From contig NZ_CP109592.1 in assembly GCF_036250675.1 (NCBI RefSeq), positions 248,001-312,000 of the forward strand: a stretch of DNA of 64,000 nt. Reading direction: 5' to 3'. Each line of letters starts with the position of its first letter. Position 1 is the first letter of the stretch. Source of the DNA: Streptomyces sp. NBC_01689 (GTDB taxonomy: Bacteria > Actinomycetota > Actinomycetes > Streptomycetales > Streptomycetaceae). A model generated the notes under the pieces. It was not told the origin of the DNA. It searched no databases and worked only from the letters and a program-made list of their open reading frames with translations. Made by a program: the position numbers and the translations under genes. Shown in pieces: positions 43,897 through 51,369 of the stretch.

Positions 43897-44060
43897 CCGG
43901 CGGTACCGCGCCGGATTCCCGCCGCCGCATTCCGCACCGGACGGCGCGCCCTTTCCCGCCCGCGATCCGCCGGAAAACCACCCGGAACCCACCCTGAACC
44001 CACCCGTATTCCAGCCGCGTTCCACCGCTCCGGGTATTACCCGGGCCGACCCCTTGACCC

Positions 44061-44082
44061 AGTTAGTGATCAAACACTAACT
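44061..44082. promoter_or_regulatory. Palindromic TetR operator
   Basis: A perfect inverted repeat AGTTAGTG-6-CACTAACT, 7 bp before the TetR start at 44090. The position suggests autoregulation, and possibly control of the divergent PKS operon. Confidence 0.75.
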
Positions 44083-44089
44083 TGTGGTC

Positions 44090-44668
44090 ATGGTGAGGAT
44101 GAGCGCAGACGAGCGGCGCGAGAGCGTCATCCGCGCGGCGATGAGCGAGTTCGCCCGGGGCGGGTACGACGGGACCTCCACCGAGGCCGTCGCCCGGCGC
44201 GCGGGGGTGTCGCAGCCGTACCTCTTCCGTCTCTTCGCGGGCAAGCGGGCCCTGTTCCTGGCGGCGGCGCGGCGCTGTCTGGCCGACACCGCGCGGCTGT
44301 TCGCCGAGGCGACCAAGGGCCTGGCGGGCGAGGAGGCACTGCGCGCGATGGCCGACGCGTACACCCGCGTCATCCTCAAGGAGCCGGAACGGCTGCTGAT
44401 GCAGATGCAGGTGTACGTCGCGGTCGCGGCCTGCGAGGCGCGGGGGGACGCCGGGTTCGGCGAGGCGGTCCGGGCCGAGTGGCAGCGGCTGTGGGACACC
44501 GTCCACCGCCCGCTCGGCGCGGACACCGGCCAGACCACCACGTTCATGGCGTACGGGATGCTGGTCAACGTCCTGGTCTCCCTCGGGTTCCCGCCCGACC
44601 ACCCGCTCTGGAACGGCCTGTACCCGGCGGTCCGGGCCGGGGCACGCCCGATGGCTCCGCCGGCGTGA
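44090..44668 (+). CDS. TetR family transcriptional regulator
   Basis: A 192-aa regulator with the HTH in TSTEAVARRAGVSQPYLFRLFAGKRALFLAAAR. The start could be GTG 44084, ATG 44090 or ATG 44099; no clear ribosome site is seen, and the palindrome ends just upstream. It is divergent from the type II PKS operon. Its operator differs from the TTGTCAnYGCTAGA motif, so the window probably encodes two independent TetR circuits. Confidence 0.87.
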   Translation: MVRMSADERRESVIRAAMSEFARGGYDGTSTEAVARRAGVSQPYLFRLFAGKRALFLAAARRCLADTARLFAEATKGLAGEEALRAMADAYTRVILKEPERLLMQMQVYVAVAACEARGDAGFGEAVRAEWQRLWDTVHRPLGADTGQTTTFMAYGMLVNVLVSLGFPPDHPLWNGLYPAVRAGARPMAPPA

Positions 44669-45226
44669 CAGGCCCCGCGGGGCTCGGCCGGGGTGCCTGC
44701 TGCGGGTGGAGGCGGTGGAACGGATGGAGTTGGCGGAGCGTCGACGTCGCTGTCGGCACGGGCGGTTGCGGTGCGGGGGGGCTGTGGTGCGGGGAGTTGC
44801 GGTGCGCGCGGTTGCGGTGCGGGTGCGGGTGGGGTGAACCGGCGCCGGACGCGGGTGCCGTGGCCCGGCCTCGGCGCTCCGGCCCGGCGCGGAGGTGAGG
44901 CCGGGTCCCGGATCGGGGGCGCTCCTGTGCGAGGTGGGTCCCGAGCCCAGGCGCTGTCCAAGCTCCTTTCCGTGCCGTGGAGTTGGTCTGCGGAGGGGGT
45001 GGGCCGGGGCCGGCCGGCGGCGGTGCGCCCGCGGCCGGCGCGGGATGGCGCGCGCCCGGAAGCCGGCCACGGCGTGGGGCCCCGGGGGTGCCGGGGGCGG
45101 GCGCACGATGCCGTACGGCCGGTGACTCCCGCCGCGGTGGCAGGGCCGGCAGGGCCCGAGGTCCCGCGCGCGGTGGCGCAACGGCCCCGGACCGGTCCGT
45201 GGCGGTGGCGGGGACGGGGGCCGGGG
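44669..45226. other. Intergenic, G-rich, no gene seen
   Basis: About 560 bp between convergent genes. At 44755-44835 the + strand has many GGTTGCGGTGCGGG-like runs, a possible G-quadruplex-forming stretch. I see no supportable gene here. Confidence 0.45.
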
Positions 45227-46450
45227 TCAGTCCACGGTGGTGCGGGGGGCGGGGACCGGGCTGCCCGGGCGGGTTTCGCGCGCCCAGCGGGTGCCGTAGG
45301 CGACCTGGCCCTTCTCGGCCGCGGCGAAGGCCTTGGTGTTCCAGTTCTTGCGCATGAACGCCTCGCGCGCCCGGATCAGCAGCGGATGCTCCACCGCGCC
45401 CATCCGCCCGATCCGCCAGGCGATCCGCTGCAGCGGTGCGGTACGGGCGCGGCGCTCCTGTTCGTAGCGGCGCAGCGCGGCGACCGGGTCGCTGCCGGCG
45501 TGCTCGAGGTGCTCGGCGAGCACGAGGGCGTCCTCCAGTGCCTGGCAGGCGCCCTGGCCGATGTTGAAGGTGATGGGGTGCGCGGCGTCCCCGAGGAGGG
45601 TGACGCGGCCGCGGCCCCAGCGGCGTTCGGGGCGCCGGCCCTCGACGTCGCCCCGGATGATCCCCTCCTCCGGTGTGGCGGCGAGGATGTCGGCGACCGG
45701 TCCGCCCCAGCCGCGGTGCCGGCGCAGCAGCATCTCGCGCACGCCGGGTTCGTCGCGTCCGCCGGCCGGCCCGTTGGCCACGCTCATCCAGTGCACCAGG
45801 CCGGGCGCGACGTCGTAGTAGGTGAAGCGGACACCGGGCCCGAACATCGCGTTGAACGTCCCCGGCGGGATGTCGGGGTGCTTCAGGGGCGAGCGGCCGC
45901 GCCAGGCGATGTAGCCGCTGTAGCGGTTGTCGGCGGGCCCGAACAGGCAGTCACGGACGGCGCCGTGGATGCCGTCGGCGCCGATGAGCAGGTCGCCCCG
46001 CTCGCTGCCGCCGTCCGCGAAGCGCACGGTGACCCCGTCCTCGTCCTGGTCGAAGCCGACCACGTGCGCGCCGGTGCGCACCGGGGAGCCCTGCAGCGCG
46101 TCCCGCAGCACACCGTGCAGGACGGAGCGCTCGACGGCGATCGTGGGCGCCCCGTAGCGCTCGACGAAGTCCCCCACCGGCCAGGCGCCCAGCACCTCGC
46201 CGCGGTGGGTGCTGAAGTGCGCGACGTGCTGCGCCGGGGCGGTCTCCAGGACCCGGCCGGCCACGCCCAGGAAGTCGAGGGCGAGCACACCGTTGGTCCA
46301 GATGTGCAGACCCGCGCCGCCGTCGCGCAGTTCCTCGGCCCGTTCGAAGACCGCGCACTCCACACCGCTGCGCTGCAGCGCGAGGGCCGCGGCCAGGCCG
46401 CCGATCCCTCCGCCGGCGATGAGTACGCGACGGGCACGTCCATGGGCCAT
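45227..46450 (-). CDS. FAD-dependent monooxygenase (PHBH-like)
   Basis: A 407-aa class A flavin hydroxylase: VLIAGGGIGGLAAALAL at the N-terminus, the DG-type motif region LLIGADGIHGAVR, and RVTLLGDAAHPITFNIGQGACQALEDA for FAD binding. Such enzymes hydroxylate or epoxidise aromatic or polyene substrates using NAD(P)H and O2. ATG 46450 follows GAGGAGACACCCAG. Divergent from the DUF1772 gene across a shared operator; likely a late tailoring step. Confidence 0.92.
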   Translation of the reverse strand: MAHGRARRVLIAGGGIGGLAAALALQRSGVECAVFERAEELRDGGAGLHIWTNGVLALDFLGVAGRVLETAPAQHVAHFSTHRGEVLGAWPVGDFVERYGAPTIAVERSVLHGVLRDALQGSPVRTGAHVVGFDQDEDGVTVRFADGGSERGDLLIGADGIHGAVRDCLFGPADNRYSGYIAWRGRSPLKHPDIPPGTFNAMFGPGVRFTYYDVAPGLVHWMSVANGPAGGRDEPGVREMLLRRHRGWGGPVADILAATPEEGIIRGDVEGRRPERRWGRGRVTLLGDAAHPITFNIGQGACQALEDALVLAEHLEHAGSDPVAALRRYEQERRARTAPLQRIAWRIGRMGAVEHPLLIRAREAFMRKNWNTKAFAAAEKGQVAYGTRWARETRPGSPVPAPRTTVD

Positions 46451-46563
46451 CTGGGTGTCTCCTCGTAGCGGTGCGGGCGGATGTCCTCGCAAGGCGCGGC
46501 ACGGCGGACCGCCCCGGCCGGGCCGCCCCACGTCCTCGCCGAATTCCTTGCGGACTAATGGAG

Positions 46564-46627
46564 TTGTCAACGCTAGCATTCAAAGCACTGAACTTGATAG
46601 TGTCGACAGAACATCTAGCGTTGATAA
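46564..46627. promoter_or_regulatory. Divergent promoter with inverted copies of the shared operator motif
   Basis: TTGTCAACGCTAGC at 46564-46577 faces TCTAGCGTTGATAA at 46614-46627. A plausible + strand promoter, TTGATA (46594), 16 bp, TAGCGT (46616), lies between and under the copies, so binding would block transcription. Confidence 0.6.
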
Positions 46628-46683
46628 ATCCACGGGGCGGCACGGCCCTTGTGGCAACCGGCAGACGGACAAGGGTGGTTGTG

Positions 46684-47157
46684 ATGGAAGCGCTCGTACA
46701 AACCCTGGCCGTGGTGGCCACGATGGCCAACGCGGTGGTCTACGGCACCGACGTCTTCTCCGCGATCGTCCAGCGGCCCGCCCTCGCGCACGTCGACGAC
46801 GCGGTGCTGACCAGCACCATGGGGCAGATCCACCGCTTCGGGGACCGGCGGATGCCCGTCCCGGGCGTCTTCGGCCTGGTCGCCACCGTGGCCACCGCGG
46901 TCGCGGCCGGCGTCGACGGCAAGACCGCGCCGGCCGTCGCCGCGGCGGTGGCGGCCCTGGCCCTGGTGGTGTGGCTGGCCGTCTACAACAAGGTCAGCGC
47001 GCCGGTGAACAAGGAGCTCACCGGCGCCGCCCTGGACTGCCGCACCGCACCCGACGCGCGGGGCCTGCAGCGCACCTGGGACAGCGTCATCAACGCCCGG
47101 GTCGTGCTGCAGGCGGTGGCACTGGGCGCGATGTGCGTGGCGCTCGTGACGTCCTGA
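46684..47157 (+). CDS. DUF1772 family membrane protein
   Basis: A 157-aa protein with about four hydrophobic segments (TLAVVATMANAVVYGTDVF, VFGLVATVATAVAAGV, VAALALVVWLAVYN, VLQAVALGAMCVALV) and the NKVSAPVNKEL loop seen in DUF1772 proteins. These often accompany flavin enzymes in antibiotic clusters; function unproven. ATG 46684 (GTG three bases earlier is possible). A strong hairpin follows the stop. Confidence 0.8.
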   Translation: MEALVQTLAVVATMANAVVYGTDVFSAIVQRPALAHVDDAVLTSTMGQIHRFGDRRMPVPGVFGLVATVATAVAAGVDGKTAPAVAAAVAALALVVWLAVYNKVSAPVNKELTGAALDCRTAPDARGLQRTWDSVINARVVLQAVALGAMCVALVTS

Positions 47158-47185
47158 CCGCACGGGCGGGAGAACGGACGGACAG

Positions 47186-47215
47186 GGGAGGGGACCCGCC
47201 GGCGGGTCCCCTCCC
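47186..47215. terminator. Hairpin terminator after DUF1772 gene
   Basis: A perfect 15-bp palindrome centred at 47200/47201 (GGGAGGGGACCCGCC and its complement), 28 bp after the stop. It can also serve the convergent 42-aa peptide gene. Confidence 0.75.
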
Positions 47216-47277
47216 ACGTCCGCCGCCGTCCGCGCCGCGGGCCGTGAGGTGAAGTGCGGTGCGGGACGGCGGGGTTG

Positions 47278-47406
47278 CTACTGCAGGGCGATGCTGCCCA
47301 GGACGTCCGCCTCCGTGTCCTCGTCCAGACCGTCGGTGACCTCACTGCCGAAGGCGGGGATGAGCTCCGGCTCGGGTCCTGCGGGATTCCTCTTCTTGCT
47401 GACCAC
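47278..47406 (-). CDS. Small acidic peptide, 42 aa
   Basis: GTG 47406 is preceded by AAGGGA at good spacing. The product is basic at the start (SKKRNP) and then acidic (PEPELIPAFG, DGLDEDTEADVLG), ending IALQ. There is no signal peptide, Cys or membrane segment. An upstream in-frame start at 47469 would give 63 aa. A TTGACG-17-TGAATC promoter and three SARP-like heptamers lie upstream, which supports real expression. It may be a regulatory peptide or RiPP-like precursor, but no modification enzyme is adjacent. Confidence 0.5.
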   Translation of the reverse strand: MVSKKRNPAGPEPELIPAFGSEVTDGLDEDTEADVLGSIALQ

Positions 47407-47447
47407 GATGGTGTCCCTTCGGGCGTGAACGGCCAGTACCGTTCCGA

Positions 47448-47518
47448 GATTCACGAACCGCCACTCCACCCGTCAAGGCATGTCCCGCCCCGTCCACCGG
47501 AATTCGAGGCACCATCGA
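47448..47518 (-). promoter_or_regulatory. Promoter with SARP-like heptamers for the 42-aa peptide gene
   Basis: On the minus strand: TTGACG (47476-47471), 17 bp, TGAATC (47453-47448). Upstream, TCGATGG (47518-47512), TCGAATT (47507-47501) and TGGACGG (47496-47490) are 11 bp apart. The array ends upstream of the -35 rather than 8 bp before the -10, so SARP control is less certain. Confidence 0.5.
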
Positions 47519-47790
47519 GAAAAACCCGCGGAACCACGGAATCGCGAAACGGAGGAACGGAAGAACGGAAGAACGGAGAACCGGAGAAGCGGAGAAGCGG
47601 GGGAACGGTGATCCGAAATCCGCTCCGCCGCCGGGAGATCCGCCCGGGCCCGCCACCCGGATTCGCCCGCCCCGCCACCCGATCTCCCCCGTCCACGCCA
47701 CCTCGCGGGCCCGCGGCTTTCCGGCCGCGGCTTGTGGGCGCGGGGCGAACCGGCATCCGGTGGCGGGCACTTGGCGGCCGGCGGGGCCGG
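47519..47790. other. Intergenic, purine-rich 9-bp repeats
   Basis: From about 47545 to 47605 a GGAAGAACG-like 9-bp unit repeats five or more times. No gene recognised in the rest. Confidence 0.5.
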
Positions 47791-49014
47791 TCACACGGGC
47801 GGGGCGGCGGGGCGGGCCGGGGCGAGGGCGTCCGCGAGGGTGCGCCAGATCTCCGCCGCGAGGTCGATGTTGGCGTCGGCCTGGGCCTGCTGGGCCAGGG
47901 CGCGCAGCCCCTCCACGCCGGAGGCGTCGCCGCCCAGGATCAGCAGTTGCTGGCGCAGGATCTCCAGCCGGACCCGGTCGCGGTAGGTCATCCTCGGCTC
48001 GTCGCCGGCCAGGCCGCCCAGCAGGGCGCGGGCGTCGTCGTAGCGGCCGGTGGCGAAGGCCAGGTCGGCTTCGAGGGCGGTCAGGTCCTGGCGCAGGGCG
48101 GGGGTGCCGACGAACACGAGGGCGGCCTCGGCCTGTTCGGCGCAGCGCTGGGCCCGGACGGGGTCGGCGGGCAGTTTCTGCAGGTGCAGCCGGCCCGCGG
48201 CGAGCCGCAGCCGGAGCCACAGCACCAGGTCCTCCTGGCTGCTGAAGCGTTCCAGGGCCTGGTCGAGACAGTGCTGCGCGCCGGTGTGGTCGCCCTGGCG
48301 CACCCGTACGGCGGCGGCCGTCCACATCGCCTCCGCCCACAGCGCGTCGCTGCGCCCCTCGACCAGGGCGGTGAGTTCGTCGGCGTGCACCCGCGCCTCG
48401 GGCACCTGTCCGGCCTCCGCCTGGACCGACACCAGGGCCAGCAGCGCGGCGGCGCGGTCCTCGACGCCCAGGTCCTCGCCCAGGGCCAGCCGGTGGGCGT
48501 CGACGGCCGCGTCCAGGGCGGGGGTGATCTCGCCGAGCGAACGCAGGCAGCGTGCCAGCCGGGTCAGGCCGCGCACCCGCAGCTCGGCCAGGTCCACCTC
48601 GTCGCCGAGCGCGACCAGCCGGTCCAGGTCGGCGCGTTCGGCCGCGTGGTCGCCCTGCAGGCGGGCGGAGCGGGCCAGCAGCCACAGCGCCTGCCAGCGC
48701 AGCACCGCGCTCTCGTGGCCCTCGGCGGCCAGTGCCGCGCGCAGCGACTCGATGGCGTCCGCGGAACCGGTGGAGGAGGCCAGGGTCAGCGCGTGGGCCA
48801 GTGAGCCGGTGACCGGTTCCTCGAAGTCGGCGGCCTTGAGACCCAGCCGGTCGGCGAGGTAGGCGACGGCCCGGTCGGTGGGCTGGCGCGCCCCGGACTC
48901 CAGACGCGAGAGGTAGCCGGTGGACATGCCCTCACCCGCCAGCGCCGTCTGCGACAACCCCTGGGCCGTCCGGAGCTTCTTCAGGCGGTTTCCGAACGCG
49001 GGCTGTCGCAGCAT
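47791..49014 (-). CDS. XRE-family regulator with TPR-like domain
   Basis: A 407-aa regulator. The N-terminal helix-turn-helix reads LKKLRTAQGLSQTALAGEGMSTGYLSRLESGARQP in its two helices. The remaining ~330 residues are helical repeats resembling TPRs (ALWLLARSARLQGDHAAE, ARVHADELTALVEG, and similar). This layout occurs in peptide-sensing (RRNPP-like) and Streptomyces secondary-metabolism regulators. An eight-fold 11-bp iteron array lies 105-205 bp upstream. The 42-aa peptide gene 385 bp downstream could conceivably be its ligand (speculative). Confidence 0.82.
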   Translation of the reverse strand: MLRQPAFGNRLKKLRTAQGLSQTALAGEGMSTGYLSRLESGARQPTDRAVAYLADRLGLKAADFEEPVTGSLAHALTLASSTGSADAIESLRAALAAEGHESAVLRWQALWLLARSARLQGDHAAERADLDRLVALGDEVDLAELRVRGLTRLARCLRSLGEITPALDAAVDAHRLALGEDLGVEDRAAALLALVSVQAEAGQVPEARVHADELTALVEGRSDALWAEAMWTAAAVRVRQGDHTGAQHCLDQALERFSSQEDLVLWLRLRLAAGRLHLQKLPADPVRAQRCAEQAEAALVFVGTPALRQDLTALEADLAFATGRYDDARALLGGLAGDEPRMTYRDRVRLEILRQQLLILGGDASGVEGLRALAQQAQADANIDLAAEIWRTLADALAPARPAAPPV

Positions 49015-49120
49015 GATTCGAATCCCCTGGGGTGAGCGGGCAAGAAAGTTTCGCCGGGAGCCGTCCCGAGCGTAGGGCTGCGGGCAACACGCGGGCAAAC
49101 CTTTGCCAGGCCCGGGGCGG

Positions 49121-49218
49121 AAATCTCGTGCGTCCCTCACGCCCGCCTCACGCGTGTCTCGCGTCCGCCTCACGCATCTCTCACGTCCGCCTCACGTGTG
49201 TCTCACGCCCGTCTCGTG
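49121..49218 (-). promoter_or_regulatory. Eight-fold 11-bp iteron array and -10 upstream of XRE gene
   Basis: On the minus strand, heptamers of the form CGTGAGR begin every 11 bp (forward coordinates 49135, 49146, 49157, 49168, 49179, 49190, 49201, 49212). The five full CCTCACG/TCTCACG types alternate, giving a 22-bp superperiod. The last copy is 8 bp from AGATTT (49126-49121). The spacing is SARP-like but the heptamer differs from the TCGAGCC type seen elsewhere. Confidence 0.7.
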
Positions 49219-49544
49219 CGCTTCTCCAGCGTTCCTCCAGCACGGCCGGGCAGGCTCGGCATCATCCGGCCGGCGCACCCCGGCCGGCGCGGAGTCCTTG
49301 CGCATGTCAAACGTCCGGGAGTCGACGATGAGGCCATCGGTGTGCGCGCACCGGGCGGCACGGCCGGCCGCCGCGAAACCCGGCGGCCGGGCCCGCACAC
49401 CGGGCACCGGCCGGCCGGCCGGACCGGCACCCGCCCCCTCCGACGAGGACATCGGCTGGCCCCGGCGCTGTGCCCCGGTCGCCTCCTGACACCGGAAGAT
49501 CGCAACCATCCGTGGCCCGCGGCGGTCTTCGGGACGTGACTCCT
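49219..49544. other. Intergenic, no gene seen
   Basis: About 325 bp between the iteron array and the left end of the insertion sequence. Several short open frames overlap here, none with a ribosome site or family resemblance. Confidence 0.45.
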
Positions 49545-49564
49545 CCCCGGCGTGAACGCCGGGG
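49545..49564. repeat. Subterminal hairpin at the tnpB end of the IS
   Basis: CCCCGGCG-TGAA-CGCCGGGG, a perfect 8-bp stem. It lies just past the tnpB stop. In this family the guide (omega) RNA is normally encoded across the tnpB 3' end and this element end. Confidence 0.75.
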
Positions 49565-49571
49565 CTTCTCG

Positions 49572-50786
49572 CTATGCCGGTTGGGCGTCGCGACGGACCA
49601 GCCCGGCCCGTAGAACGTTCAGGGCGCCCACCGTGTCCGCGTGCGCGCTGTGGCCGCACGAGACGCAGTGGAACTTCTCCTGGGTGGGCCGGTTCTCCGC
49701 TGAGACGTGCCCGCAGGTGGGGCAGGTCCTGGAGGTGTTGCGGGGATCCACGGCGATCAATTCTCGTCCGGCGCTTTCAGCCTTGGCGTGCAGGATCGTC
49801 AGGAACACCCCCCATCCGGCATCCGAGATCGAGCGGTTCAGCCCTGTCTTCGCGGCGGCCCCGTTAGGCAGAAAGCCGCCGGGCCGGCCGGGGTCCGGCT
49901 TCGGCGCGGGGGCCTTGACCACGCTGCGGATCTTGAGGTCTTCGTGTGCGATGACGTCGTGCTTGCGGACCAGATCGAGGGCTGTCTTGTGCGCGTGGTC
50001 GAGCCGCTGGAGGCGTACCTTGCGGTGAAGTCCGGCGACCTTGTCCACGGCACGCCGGTGGTTGGCGGTGCGCTTGTCCCGGCGAACCCGGGGGAAGCGG
50101 GACAGTGCCTGCTGTGCGGCTTCGAGCTTCGCGGCGGCGCGCCGTCCGTGCCGGGGACCGGGCACGAACTCGCCGCCCGAGCCGGCGAGGAAGTTGGCTA
50201 TGCCCATGTCGATGCCGACCATGCTGCCGGTCGGCGGCAGCGGCTGCGGCTTTGTCTGTTCGGCGGTCAGCACGACGTACCAGCGCCTGCCCTCGCGCTT
50301 GACGCTGACGGTCTTGACCGTGCCGGCCACCGGGCGGTGCTGATTGACCTTGATGTGCCCGACGCCCTGGAAACGGACGCGGGTCACAGGGTCGTGCGGG
50401 GTGGAGTTCCAGCGGCAGCCGTCGCCGTCCTTGGGGAAGTCCACCGTGTCGAACCAGTTCACCCCGCGAAAGCGCGGATGGCCGGGGGTCTGACCGGACT
50501 TGACCCGGCGGAAGAACGCGGCGAACGCCTTCTCCAGACGGCGGAGTGTGGCCTGCTGTGAGCTGAACGACCAGCGGCCCTGCCGCTCCGGGTCGAATGC
50601 CCGGATCTCCCTGAGCTGCGCGGACTGCTGCCCGTACGTGATGCTCGTCTTCGAGGCGTGCCGGTAGGCATCGCGGCGTTCCTGCAAGGCCCCGTTGTAG
50701 AGGGAGCAGTGGTCCCGCAGCATCTCGCCGAGCGCGGCCTGCTGGCCCACGGTGGGCCGCATGAGGAACTTGTACGCACGGATCAT
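49572..50786 (-). CDS. tnpB: TnpB, RNA-guided nuclease of IS200/IS605
   Basis: A 404-aa OrfB protein with intact RuvC residues D193 (GIDMGIANF), E282 (AHEDLKI) and D384 (AHADTVGALN), and a zinc ribbon CPTCG (355-358)/CVSCG (374-377). Size and motifs are full length. It acts as a programmable DNA nuclease that helps the element persist. Its codon use is as GC-rich as its surroundings, so the element circulates among actinomycetes. Confidence 0.95.
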   Translation of the reverse strand: MIRAYKFLMRPTVGQQAALGEMLRDHCSLYNGALQERRDAYRHASKTSITYGQQSAQLREIRAFDPERQGRWSFSSQQATLRRLEKAFAAFFRRVKSGQTPGHPRFRGVNWFDTVDFPKDGDGCRWNSTPHDPVTRVRFQGVGHIKVNQHRPVAGTVKTVSVKREGRRWYVVLTAEQTKPQPLPPTGSMVGIDMGIANFLAGSGGEFVPGPRHGRRAAAKLEAAQQALSRFPRVRRDKRTANHRRAVDKVAGLHRKVRLQRLDHAHKTALDLVRKHDVIAHEDLKIRSVVKAPAPKPDPGRPGGFLPNGAAAKTGLNRSISDAGWGVFLTILHAKAESAGRELIAVDPRNTSRTCPTCGHVSAENRPTQEKFHCVSCGHSAHADTVGALNVLRAGLVRRDAQPA

Positions 50787-50838
50787 CCGGCCCGCCCCCC
50801 TTCGGCTGGGGTTCGCCTGCCCACAATACGCTTGGCGG

Positions 50839-51267
50839 ATGTCGCCGCGCTGGGAACCGAACCCCGATGTCCGCCGGGGAAATCACGTCGTCCACCACCT
50901 GCATGCCCACTTGGTGTTCGTCACCAAGTACCGGCGTGAGGTCTTCAACGACGAGATGCTGACGCGCTGCGAGGCGATCATGCGGGACGTCTGCGAGAGC
51001 TTCGGCGCGGAGCTGGTCGAATTCAACGGCGAAGGCGATCACACCCACCTGCTGGTGCACTACCCGCCGAAGATCGCCCTGTCCAAGCTGGTCAACAGCC
51101 TCAAAGGTGTCAGCTCCCGCTACCTGCGCGCCGAATACACCGGGCGGGTCAACCGCATCGGCATGGGCCCGGTGTTCTGGGCGCCCTCGTACTTCGTGGG
51201 GTCATGCGGCGGCGCACCACTGAGCATCGTCAGGGACTACATCGAGAACCAGAAACGGCCTGCCTGA
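50839..51267 (+). CDS. tnpA: TnpA, Y1 HUH transposase of IS200/IS605
   Basis: A 142-aa single-strand transposase with the HUH motif H68-T-H70 (GDHTHLLVHYPP) and the nucleophilic Tyr near 118 (APSYFVGS). ATG 50839 (MSPRWEPNPDV) is 52 bp from the divergent tnpB start. Complete in length and motifs. Confidence 0.93.
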   Translation: MSPRWEPNPDVRRGNHVVHHLHAHLVFVTKYRREVFNDEMLTRCEAIMRDVCESFGAELVEFNGEGDHTHLLVHYPPKIALSKLVNSLKGVSSRYLRAEYTGRVNRIGMGPVFWAPSYFVGSCGGAPLSIVRDYIENQKRPA

Positions 51268-51331
51268 CCGCCACCCCGAGACGCAGGGAACTCCGGCGCT
51301 GCGCGCCTCCGGGCCGAGGATCGCATTCCCG

Positions 51332-51349
51332 CCCGGCCTGAAGGCCGGG
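51332..51349. repeat. Subterminal hairpin at the tnpA end of the IS
   Basis: CCCGGCC-TGAA-GGCCGGG, a 7-bp stem with the same loop as the other end. It ends only 20 bp before the DUF817 gene, so the IS has landed at that gene's promoter. Confidence 0.75.
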
Positions 51350-51369
51350 ATTCCCTGCAAAGATCAAGG

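Larger units (their letters stand above)
49545..51360. mobile_element. IS200/IS605-family insertion sequence with tnpA and tnpB
   Basis: Divergent tnpB (-) and tnpA (+) are flanked by subterminal hairpins that share a TGAA loop: 49545-49564 (8-bp stem) and 51332-51349 (7-bp stem). Such hairpins are what Y1 transposases recognise; there are no terminal inverted repeats, as expected for the family. Exact ends cannot be fixed by eye, so the limits are approximate. Both genes look intact, implying a recent or functional copy. Confidence 0.85.

Noticed and set aside
49121..49218. Replication or plasmid iterons
   Set aside because: No replication gene nearby, and the 8-bp gap to a -10-like element fits transcription control better.
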